This document shows, one piece after another, positions 20,750 to 30,756 of a stretch of DNA of 64,000 bases. Below the pieces are notes generated by a model. It was given only the letters and a program-made list of their open reading frames with translations. It searched no databases and was not told the origin of the DNA. A program made the position numbers and the translations under genes. The stretch lies in contig JAZHRO010000003.1 of the NCBI GenBank assembly GCA_037157565.1, positions 70,248,501 through 70,312,500 on the forward strand, read 5' to 3'. The DNA is from Thalassia testudinum (lineage: Eukaryota > Streptophyta > Magnoliopsida > Alismatales > Hydrocharitaceae). Every line of letters starts with the position of its first letter. Position 1 is the stretch's first letter.

Positions 20750-23700
20750 GTCACGTAGGATCTCAAATGCTTGAGTGCATTCCTTGGAAATTTCGAAAGG
20801 TACATCCTTGGAGAGAAGATTGGTCAAGGGGCGCGCGATCTTGGAGAAATCAGGGATGAATCGACGGTAGAAACCGACGTGCCCCAAAAAAGATCGGATG
20901 TCCTTAATCGAGCTAGGCATAGGGAGCTTGGAAATCAGGTTAACCTTAGCTCGATCCACTTGGATGCCTTTCTCTGAGATTAAATGTCCCAGGACAATTC
21001 CCTCAGGCACCATGAAATGGCTCTTTTCCCAGGAAAGAACCAAATTCACCTCGATGCACCGCCTGAGTATATGGACCAAGTGTTGGAGGCAATCGTCAAA
21101 TGATTGTCCAAAAACTGAAAAGTCATCCATGAAGACTTCCAGATAATCACCTACCATATCTGAGAATATGGCAAGCATGCACCGCTGAAAAGTTGCAGGT
21201 GCATTGCAGAGACCGAACGGCATCCTTAGAAACGCGTACGTCCCGAAGGGGCAGGTGAATGTGGTCTTTTCTTGGTCCTCTGGATGGATTGCCACCTGAT
21301 TGTAACCGGAGTACCCGTCAAGAAAGCAGAAGAATTTATTTCCCGCTAGTTTCTCGAGGATCTGATCAATAAATGGTAGTGGGAAATGATCCTTCTTCAT
21401 GGAGGAATTTAGTCTTCTGTAATCAATGCAGACTCTCCACGAATTAGCTATTCGGGTAGGAATGACTTCCCCGATTTCAGTCGTGATGATGGTAAGTCCT
21501 GCCTTCTTAGGTACCACTTGTGTTGGACTCACCCAACGACTGTCGGAGATCGGGTAGATGATCCCTGCATCTAACCACTTAATGATCTCCTTTTTCACGA
21601 CCTCCTGTAGGTTAGGGTTTAGGCACCTTTGCATTTCTCTTGAAGGTCGTGAGCCTTCTTCTGTGTAGATTCGATGCGTGCAGTATGAAGGGCTTATACC
21701 AGTCAAATCATCTAGAGTCCATCCAATGGCTCTACGATGTTGCTGGAGAACAGAAATCAAACGGAGTTCCTGGTCAGGTGTGAGTCGAGAATTGATAATC
21801 ACAGGAAACGTTTGATTTGAATCCAAAAAGACATATTTTAGATGTTCGGGAAGGGGCTTGAGTTCCATGACAGGATTGTCAGCAGCAGCGGGTGGCTCAG
21901 GGTTTGTATCGGGAGCAATGGTAGGAGTCATAGGTGTGTCTAGATCGTGTTCGCACTCCTCTGCTAGTGGTTTTTGATTTTCTAGTGGTTGATCAGGAAT
22001 AATCAGGTTGTCCTCTATACGCAGTTCATCAACCACGGCTTTGACATCACAAATTTCCTCTATAACCCCGCAATTAATCCCTTGTTGGGCCTTGAAAATG
22101 TCAATCTTCAGATTTTGATTCCCAAATTTTAATTCTATCTGGCCCTCTTCGCAGTTTATATTGGCCCTAGCAGTGGCCAAGAAGGGTCTCCCTAATATGA
22201 TTGGTGTGTCCCTTGGGTTCTTAGGTGCATCCATGTCCAGTACTATGAAGTCCACTGGGAAATAAAAATCTCGTACCCTAACAATGACATCCTCGAGTAT
22301 TCCTTTGGGTGACTTGATGGATCGATCGGCTAACTGCAATGTCACCTCAGTGGGTTTAAGTTCAGATTCTTCAAGGTGGTCAAGGAGGGATGTAGGTATT
22401 AAATTTATGGAGGCACCTAGGTCTAGTAGGGCTCTATCAAGTTGGGTTTCACCAATTTTACAAGAAATCAAGGGGGTTCCTAGGTCTTTAGCCTTGGGTG
22501 GGAGTTTGCTCAGGATGACAGAGCTGGCTTGCTCTGACAGTACGATCGGATTCCCATCCTTGGTTGGCGGCTTACGTTTAGGTGTACATATGTCTTTCAA
22601 GAATCTTGCGTAAGCCGGTATGTGGCGGATTGCATCCATCAACGGGATGTTTATTTGGACCTGTTCAAAGAGCTTGACCAGATCCTCCTCAGGAGCCACA
22701 GGTTTGGTTGTCCTTTTTCCTTTGGTCAAGGCCTCAGGAAATGGGATCCTAGCTGGTTCCTCTAGGATAGGTCCAGGTTCTTGATCTGGGACAGTAGTAT
22801 CTTGGATGACTACCCTAGTGTCTTGGCGATTATCAGGCTTGGAGTGGTTCAGATAATGTGGGTCTTGTGTTGTTTTACCACTACGTGTTGTTACAGAGTT
22901 TAATCCAGCCTGACTTTGGTTTGGGTTAGGTAGGAGAGGTGGCTGCTGTTGAAATTCTGCATAAGATGTAAAAGCCTTCATCCCGTCTGGTGATGGAGTA
23001 GCAAGGGCCTGATAAATCAAATGTGCGTGGCCTGGATTTGGATTCATAATGCGCCTCTGGGTCGGCACGTTATTTGGGTTGGGCAGAGGTTGCGAAGGAA
23101 GGGTGCCAGGTTGGCGGGAATTTGCCATCTGGGCCAATTGGTTGCGAACCTCTGTGATCTCATCCTTGTGCTGTTTTTGCATTGCTGCATTCATCTTTTG
23201 AATGTCAGCCAGCGTTTGAAGGTTAAGAGTCAGTTGATCCTGATTTTTCCCGGATTGGTAGGTGGGATTGGGCCGAGGCTGAGGCGGTTGATATGGACGA
23301 GGAGCTTGTGGGCGGGGTTGATATGGTGGTTTTTGAGAATTTCCCGCCCACTGAAAGTTAGGATGATTTCGCCATCCAGGGTTGTAGGTATTGGAGTATG
23401 GGTCATTCTGGATGGCGTTGAGGTCCTCGCAGTTCTGAGGAACCTCAGGAAAGTCAGAATACGAGGGTTCAGAGTTCCCCCAACTCGAGTAGAAGGGATC
23501 GGAGGTCACTCCGGTCTGGGAGGTAGACGGGGGTGGATAGGGGCCCATCCCCTTGGCAGGTTGGTGATAGATGTTTTGCACTGTTTCCCTTGCCAGAGGA
23601 GGTCGTGCAAAAGAGTTTTGTGCAGAGGTGGCTTGCTGCAAATGTCGAGTTAGCTCGTCCACCTTCTTTTCTATGATAGAGACCTTGTCCAACCGACTGG

Positions 23701-24664
23701 CCATCAATTCCAGGTCAACAGAAGTGAACAGGTCATGCGTCTCATGTGTCCCTCTTAGATTCATCGATGCGCGGCCATTCGTCCTGTCGAATAAGCCCAA
23801 GGAGTCATTGTTTATGGAGTTCTCGCACATGTTTTCGAGAATCTCCCATACCGTGTCCTCGTGTTGGCCCATGATGTTTCCTCCACATGTTGCATTGACG
23901 ATTAGACGAATATCCTCACGGAGTCCCTGGTAAAAAGACTGGACTTGTTCCCACTTAGGAACTCCGTGATGGGGACACTTTCGCATGAGATCTAGGAATC
24001 GATCCCAAGCTTCGTGAAGAGGTTCTCCCTGTTGTTGAGTGAAATGAGTGATCTGGTGGCACAAGGCATTCGTCCGGCCAACAGGGAAGAATTTTTTCAA
24101 AAATTCGGACTGTAATTCCTCCCAAGTGTTGATCGGGCGGGTCTGAGTCTGATACCAGTGCGCGGCCTTGTCCAAGAGGGAGAACGAAAACATTTTCATG
24201 AGTAGGATATCCCGGTTTTGTACATCTGACCCGAAGGTCTGGGCCAGATGCTTGAGTTGTTTAATGTGTTGGAATGGATCCTCAGAGTTAAGCCCATGGA
24301 ACTTTGGTATGGCATGAATCATATTGGGCTTCAGATCAGAATCGGGTCCTCCAATTGGGATTCGTACTCGGGGTTCGATTGCCACCGCAGCGGGATTATA
24401 GTGATCTCGCATCATAGGTCGCTGTGGTGGGTTTACAAAGTTCTGAAGGAGATCGTTCAAGTGTTGAAGTTGGTGTTCAAGGTTATTCTCCTCTTCAATG
24501 GGTTGTGCCATGATGGGAGAAGAAGGAGAATCAGGGTCTGAATCAGATGAAAGATTTATGTGGTGGGGTTGCTGCACAAACAAGGGCGTCGAGGCTTGGC
24601 CTCGACGAGAATGAATTTCTAAGGGAGGTCTTAAAGGTGGTCTTAAGGACCTCCTACCGAACAT
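20750..24664 (-). CDS. gag-pol: Element C gag-protease-reverse transcriptase (first part of gag-pol)
   Basis: 1304 sense codons before D's LTR supplies a stop. The first ATG is 24664, but the Met at residue 52 (24511, MAQPIEEEN) aligns with the start of G's gag (MANPSP) and is the likelier start. Gag core at residues about 130-250, with the typical WEELQSEFLKKFFPVGRTNA and KCPHHGVPKWE. A tyrosine/proline-rich tail includes YNPGWRNHPNF; I see no CCHC zinc knuckle. Protease: LLDLGASINLIP (about 746-757) and ILGRPFLATARANI. Reverse transcriptase: LPFIDQILEKLAG, FCFLDGYSGYNQV and the catalytic FMDDFSVFG (about 1178-1186), then GIVLGHLIS. The polyprotein continues at 15396. It would form virus-like particles in the cytoplasm and reverse-transcribe the element RNA. 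Confidence 0.94.
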
Positions 24665-25609
24665 GCACCGAAAAATGTGATGAGATTAGAAGATGCTGGA
24701 CCCAATCAAGACACCCAAGAATTGTTGGGTGACTATAGAGGTTCGGGGCAGATGGACCCCTGGATCAGAAGATCGTCCACCTGAGAGATACCTGGGCAGC
24801 CAGAGAGGGAGAGTCCCGCAAAGACCCCTACACGGTAGAGCGTCCCCACGGGTTACAGGGTTTCCCCCACCCGACCTCTCTTGTCACTGCGGTTCCAGGT
24901 AGACCAGAATGGGGATCTTGACCTCTTAAGTCTACCTTTTTTATTTTAAGATCAAGGTGCTTAATGTTCCACTTGAACTTTTAAGTATTTTGAGTGCAAA
25001 AATTGACCTAATATTAAGGTTGGTTGACTCGAGGGATCAACTTCACCTCTTGTTCCTTTGAGAGCTTTTAGGTCCTTCCTTTTATGGTTCAAATGGATTA
25101 TCAGCCTGATTTGCTTAGGGTTCCTCTTGTATAAATCTTTTCAAACACGGTTTAGGCACACTTCTTTTTGGAAAGTTTGTTTTTTTGTTTTAGAGAAGAT
25201 GTGTCTCTAAAAACCCTAGCTTTGCAATCCTAACTTGGCTCTAATGGGTCCAATTTAGTTGCCTTAGAAATTAGCACCTAGGGCTCAATCAAGAAAGTTT
25301 TAGCCCTAGTTGCCTTAGTTGGATGACAGACAAAAATATGTTGAAATGAAAATCAGGCAACTTGATGAGTTACTAAATATAAGACAGGTAGCCCTAAGTT
25401 GATTTCTCTCTTTTTTTTTTTTTCTTTTTTTTTTAGATTGTGAGAGGGTTAAGGGAGAGGGCTTATGGAGATTACCTGTTCCTGTCTGTTGTGCAGTTGC
25501 TATTCTTTCCTTTTTGTTTTGCTTTCCCTGATTGAACACAACAAAAGAGAAGTTAAGTCAGATATTAGATAGAAAAGTTGTACTCAAAAGCTTTAAAAGT
25601 GCCTGTTGC
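24665..25609 (-). other. Element C untranslated leader
   Basis: Noncoding 5' leader between primer binding site and gag. It shares blocks with the leaders of B (9317-9659, 27984-28710) and E (55848-57004), including the GACCCAATCAAGACACCCAA segment. Packaging signals probably lie here (inference). Confidence 0.8.
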
Positions 25610-25627
25610 TCCCCGGCAACGGCGCCA
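25610..25627 (-). other. Primer binding site of element C (tRNA-Asp)
   Basis: Minus strand TGGCGCCGTTGCCGGGGA, the complement of the plant tRNA-Asp(GUC) 3' end. It lies three bases inside the LTR end at 25631. Confidence 0.92.
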
Positions 25628-26412
25628 AAATGTTGTCAACGTTTTTGTGCAGATTTAAAGGCGTATTACGTTGCAATAGAACCGACAAAACGTTTAAACA
25701 AATATAAATAATTTTATTAGTCGAACAGCTAGATTATCCGAGGTCGAACACAGGGAGCAAACTCAGTACTTTGTAAAACCCAAGAATACAACTGTTAAAT
25801 GCAAATATAATTGATTCAAAGAGTTTTAAAAAAGATGTAAAAAAATAGAATTAGACGTCTGATTTATGTATCAGACGTCTTAAATGTGATCTTTCTTTCT
25901 CTCTTCGTTCTTCTGCTTTGCCTTTCTGATCTCTTTGCAATCTTCCCTTGTCCTTCTTCTTCTTCTCTACGAAGACTTCTAATCTTTCTGCTTTCCTTCT
26001 TCTCCTACGAAGACTTCTTTCTTTCTTCTTCTTCTATCTTGCTCCTCCTTTCTTCGTTGCCTTCTTCTTCTTCTTTGGCTTGCTTTTCCTTCTTCTTCAG
26101 CGGCCAAGTTCTTCTCCTGCGATCAGCCTGCCTGCACAGGAGCAAAACCTAACCCTTCTCCCTCTACCCGCGCGTCTCTCTCTCTCTAGCAATTCACTCA
26201 AACCGCTCTACCAGGACCACGGTCTTAATCGGGTCGGATCGTACCCGGGACCAGGCGCAACTGCAGGTGTGTGGTGCGTGAGGAGTGCGTAGGTCTAGGT
26301 CGGGTCGGATCCGCCAGGTCCGCGTGGTCAGGCCGCGGACGAGGCGGGTGGGGTCAGTGAGGGACCTCACCCTTGTGCTTACTGAGGCGATAAGAGTAAA
26401 ACACAAAAACAA

Positions 26413-26453
26413 CTTATATGGTACCTGAGGGTTGCAATCCCACGATGTGGGAC
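26413..26453 (-). promoter_or_regulatory. snRNA-type USE + TATA pair (C 5' LTR)
   Basis: GTCCCACATCG on the minus strand (26443-26453), TATAAG at 26413-26418, spacing exactly 24 nt, as in the other C LTR. Confidence 0.6.
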
Positions 26454-27034
26454 TATCTGGTCTCGCCTTCACGTGCGCCTGCAGAAGCCTCGTCGTGCGA
26501 TTGCCCCGCAGCTGCTGGCTCTGCTAGCGCTCCTTGGCTGGACTCGTTCACCTCATGACACTCGCGCTAGTATGCAGCACCTGTAGCCTGGAAGATCGGG
26601 TGCATGGAGCTTCGTGGGAGCTTCATCAGAGGTCGTCCATGGCGGCAGCGGCTCAAACCCTGTCATACACAAAACGCGCCTCTCGGCCAAATCAGAATAG
26701 CTAGAGACCTTCGCCGTGGCACGGCGAAGGCGGTGGGCAGTGCTGCAGGCCGCAGGTCGGCCTAGGCGTGCGTGCCTAGGTCAACCTGTGGCCGGAGATG
26801 GTGGGTTGGTCGGGGGGTGATTGTGGAGGGCTGGAGTGGCAGTGGTAGGGTGGAGTGTGTTCCTGGAGGTGAGGCGGAGAGGACTCTGCTGCTGGTATGG
26901 CAGAAGAGTGACGAGAAGGAGGGAAGGCGGTCGCCGAAGCTTGTGGGTCGTTTGGCCGGAGATGGGAGAGAAGAAATTTGGAGGGGATCTACGTCAAAAT
27001 CAAGCTTAAGATGAGCGGCCGGGTCCGAGGGGTG

Positions 27035-27156
27035 TTTTATAGGTGCTGGCCGCTCCTATCAGTGCGTGAAAAATGCGCAATTAGGTCAGCCGGCTCGCCG
27101 GAGTTGGAAGGAAGAAAGATACCCAAATCTCTCGTGCGTTCGCACGAGAGATTGGG
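27035..27156 (-). promoter_or_regulatory. U3 core promoter and palindrome (C 5' LTR)
   Basis: TATAAAA (27035-27041) with a near-perfect hairpin 80 bp upstream (27121-27156): ACCCAA, TCTCTCGTGCG and TTCG, then the complementary arm. Confidence 0.6.
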
Positions 27157-27978
27157 TTCACGCCAGCGAATTTGATTGGCTTTAGAAGGAAGGGAATTCC
27201 TCAGAGAATCTCCCTTCCATTTCTGGGAGAGAATCTCTGAGGAATTAGAGAGCAATCTCTCTCGAAACTTCGTCGAAGCTCGGTTCTGCCCTGGCAATGG
27301 CGGCAGGACCGGTTTGCAAAGAAGGAGAAGAACCTAGGGGGCTCTCTGCAAGGATATTCAAAAGATAGGAACCTATTTGTGATTTGGGTGTACTAAATTG
27401 CAAAGTAGGTCAAGATGACCTCCCCTTAGGTCCAAATTTTGGTACAAACCTAAATTGGACCTAAAGAATCCAATGGTGAAGTTGGATTTTAGATTCGACC
27501 TCGTTTGAATAGACATTTTGCGTAAAAACCCAAATTAGGTTAATTGAAGAGCTAAGACCCTAATCTAGGTCAAACTAGGTTCCAAAGGCCAAATTAAGTG
27601 TTATAAACCCTAGAGGATGTTTTTCTATGATTTTTAGAGGGTTTGCTTGATTTTTTTTCTGACTGGAACCTTGTTAATTTAAGCGGGTCTGTTTTAGGGT
27701 TACCAAGTGTCATTTAATTCTTAGATTGCACATAAACCCATTTCTGATTAATTCGACCCACTTTTTATCTTATTTGGACCATTTGACCTATGCTTTGCTT
27801 CTCAGAAATCCCGTTTATGTACTGCAATGGTAAAATTGCAGTTTTAACCTTTATTTCATGTTTTCTTCTCAGAGCACTTGTTCCTTCAGTTAAGCCTTCT
27901 TCTAGGTTATGTAGGAGCTTTTATCTTCTTTATTCGATCAAAATGAGCTAGTTATGGCTCATGATGAGGCTCTCATCA

Positions 27979-28710
27979 GTCCCCACGGGTTACAGGGTTT
28001 CCCCCACCCGACCTCTCTTGTCACTGCGGTTCCAGGTAGACCAGAATGGGGATCTTGACCTCTTAAGTCTACCAATTTTTACTTTAAGGTCAGGGTGCTT
28101 AAGGTTTCACTTGAACTTTAGTCTTTTAAGTGCAAAGAGTGACCTAATTTAAGGTTGGTTGACCCAAGGGGTCAACTTTACCTCTTGTTTCCTTTGAGAG
28201 CTTTTAGGTCTTGTCTTTTAGGGTTCAAGTGTTTAGAGAGCCAATTGTTTTAGGTTTTCTTTGAATAGGTATTTTCAGACAAGGGCTTGGGCACACTTCA
28301 TTTGGTTTTCTCAATTCTTGCTTAAGGAGTGTGTCTCCAAATCCCTAGTGTTGGATCCTAGGTTGGCTCTACTTGGTCCAGTTAGCTCTTTGTTGGGTAA
28401 TTAGGGCTCAAGCAAGAATGTGTTAGCCCCTAAATACCCTTAATAGTGTGCAGGAATAATGGGTTGAAAACATGCAACTTTTTATGGTTACTAAGTATGG
28501 AAGACAGGTTAGCCCTATATTGCTTGTTCTTTTCTTTTCTTCCACTTTAGAGTTTAGGGGTTAATAGCGAGAGGAAAAAAAATTTACCTGTCCTCGGAGT
28601 GGTTGTCGTGCGGTTGCTTGTCTTCTTGATTTCCTGTAGTTGCACAAAAGAGAGGAGATTATTAGAAATTAAAAAGAAACAGGAATGTTTACCTCTAGAA
28701 TAGCCGTTGC
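27979..28710 (-). other. Element B leader, distal part
   Basis: Noncoding. It begins with the right GTCCC duplication (27979-27983) and aligns with C's leader from 24844 upward, so C landed in B at the homologous leader position. Confidence 0.85.
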
Positions 28711-28728
28711 TCCCCGGCAACGGCGCCA
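28711..28728 (-). other. Primer binding site of element B (tRNA-Asp)
   Basis: Minus strand TGGCGCCGTTGCCGGGGA, two bases inside the LTR end at 28731. Confidence 0.92.
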
Positions 28729-28768
28729 ATTGAAACGTTGGCTGGAGTGTATAACCGGGTTTTGTTAT

Positions 28769-28783
28769 GTCGTTATAGTATAG
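28769..28783 (-). promoter_or_regulatory. Sequence complementary to tRNA-Asp 5' end (B 5' LTR)
   Basis: The plus strand reads GTCGTTATAGTATAG, 14 of 15 identical to tRNA-Asp 1-15, about 40 nt upstream of the primer binding site in the element RNA. Confidence 0.6.
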
Positions 28784-29692
28784 CCAGTTATTGCCATCAT
28801 TTCAAATATATAATTTTTTTACTCGAAAAATAAAAGAGTTCCCGAGGTCGAACTCAGGGAGAAAGTTGTATTCTAGGGGTATAACGTTTCTTTTACAAAA
28901 ATATATAGAGAGAGAGAGAGAGATGAAAATTTGTTGGCTTCTTCTTTCTCGTCTGTCTTCTTCTTTCTTTTCTCTTCTCTTTGGCTTTTTGTTTCTTTAT
29001 CTCCTTGTGGTCTTCTTCTTCTGCTTTTGCTATCAGGACATCGTCTCTCCTTCTTTCTTCTTCTTCTTTCTGTCTTCTTTATCTGCAGCAGTGGGTGATG
29101 TTCTTCTTCTTCTTTCAGCTCTTGTTTCTGCTTGTCTCTTTCTTTTTCTTTTCCCTTGCGGTCCTGTTCTTCTTCCTCTTTTCTGCCTTCAGAGCGTCGT
29201 CTGATTTTCCAATCAGACGACTTAAACCGCCGCTGCTACAGTGCCGCTCAGTGCTCCTTCCTTCAGCTTTCGTCGTCCTTCTTCTCTGCCTCGCTCATCT
29301 TCTTTTTCTTCGCCTTTTCCTTTTTGCTTCGAGCAATCCTGGCTGCTCTTCTTCCGTCAGTCTTCTTCTTCGGTTCTTCTTCACCTGTGCCTGCACTCTT
29401 CGAAGTTTTCGTCAGCGGGCAAAAACCTACTCTACCCTCCCCCCCCCCCCCGCGTTTCTCTCTCACAGAAGCCGCTCTTAGGAAAGCTCTCCCAGAGCTA
29501 CCGGGTAGTCAGGTACGGGTCGAGCCCGGGTCCAGGCCCACCAGCGTGCATGGTGGGCAAGGAGTGCAGGTCAGGCTTAGTCGGGTCGGGCCAGGTCCGC
29601 AAGGCGTGAGAGTGAACGAGACCGGGTAACCGGGCGGGTGAAGGGGACCTCACCCCGTGTGCTGAGGCGATAAGCCTCCAGCACTTTTTCAC

Positions 29693-29733
29693 TTTATACC
29701 ACTGCGCCTCTTCAGAGTTTTCCGAGGTGGGAC
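29693..29733 (-). promoter_or_regulatory. snRNA-type USE + TATA pair (B 5' LTR)
   Basis: GTCCCACCTCG (29723-29733, minus) and TATAAA (29693-29698), spacing exactly 24 nt. Confidence 0.58.
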
Positions 29734-30636
29734 TAAATGTCCCACCCCAAGTTGGAACCTGCGCGGAGGAAGCAGCTGGTAATCGCGGCTTTACACGAGG
29801 CCTTCGCACGAGGGCTTCGCCTCAGCTGCAGCCTGATGCTTTGCAGAAATGCCTCGCACAGCCTGGGAGTCGAATCTGGGCGTGGCGCGCCTGTAGCTGC
29901 AGGCGGAAGCAGCTCCTTCTGCACGGCAATGGCGGCGGAGGATGGGTGACCTGTTCACAGAAAAATGGCCTCTCGGCCTAATCAGAAGGTGCCGGGATCT
30001 TCGCCAGAGTGCGGCGAAGCTCATGTGGGTGGTGGCGAGGCGTGGGGCGGCGTGCAAGGGCTGCCCTAGGTCGGACTGTGGGTCGGAAAGTGGGTGTGTT
30101 CGGTGGAGTTGCAGAGGGTGATTTGGGGGAAGTGGAAGGGCGGAAATGGATCAGGGTGAGGAGGCGGAGGTTCTGCGGTGGTCGGCGAGCCGTGTGGGTT
30201 GCTGGAGTGATGGGAGCGGGTCGCCGGAGCAGGGGTCGGAGGTGGAGAAGGTGAGGGCGATTGGTCGGATCGGGGCAACAGTAAAGATGTAAAGTGAGGA
30301 AAAGGAAGAGGGGAGGAAGAGAAGTAGTTCTAACTTACTTGCAGGGACGAAGGGGGAGTAGCAGGGCGACAGTCGTATCGACTGTCGTCGGAGAAGAAGA
30401 TGCCCAGGGGAAGGGGCGGCGACGAGGAGAGGGTTGGAGAGGCGCGCGCTAGCTGCGGCGCGGCGCGGGAAGAGCAGGGGAAGGTAGCCCTGCTGCTGGT
30501 AGTGCGGTAGAACGACGAGGAGGAGGAGGGAAAAACGGCCGGAGCTGGAGGGCTTCCTGTCGGAGTGGGAAGAGATTGAAAAGAGGGTGTTTCTCCGTCA
30601 GGACCAAGCTCCGAAGAACGGCGGAGCGACGGGGGG

Positions 30637-30756
30637 TATTTATAGGGGCTGAACCAGAGAGGAGGGCAGAGGGAGACGACGTGTCTCCCTCGTCGGAGGA
30701 TGCCGGAGTAAGGTTACCCATACCGTCCGTGCGTTCGCACAGCCGGTATGGTGGGT
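30637..30756 (-). promoter_or_regulatory. U3 core promoter and palindrome (B 5' LTR)
   Basis: TATAAATA (30637-30644) and, 72 bp upstream, an inverted repeat with core CGTGCGTTCGCA and outer ACCCATACCG arms (30716-30756). Confidence 0.55.

Larger units (their letters stand above)
9660..27978 (-). mobile_element. Element C: autonomous Athila-type element, inserted in B
   Basis: TG...CA ends flanked by GTCCC at 9655-9659 and 27979-27983. LTRs are 9660-12006 (2347 bp) and 25631-27978 (2348 bp). Primer binding site 25610-25627, polypurine tract 12007-12022. A complete gag-protease-RT-RNase H-integrase frame (24664 to 13610) is interrupted only by element D. No env-like third frame follows integrase. 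Near-equal LTR length and an open coding frame point to a fairly recent insertion. Confidence 0.95.
25631..27978 (-). repeat. Element C 5' LTR
   Basis: 2348 bp partner of 9660-12006. U3 palindrome 27121-27156, TATAAAA 27035-27041, USE/TATA pair 26413-26453, start palindrome 27962-27978. This LTR would drive the C transcript. Confidence 0.95.

Noticed and set aside
28769..28861. A real tRNA-Asp gene on the plus strand
   Set aside because: Only the 5' acceptor/D-arm part and a weak T-arm-like block are present; no anticodon arm and no 3' acceptor in the right place.
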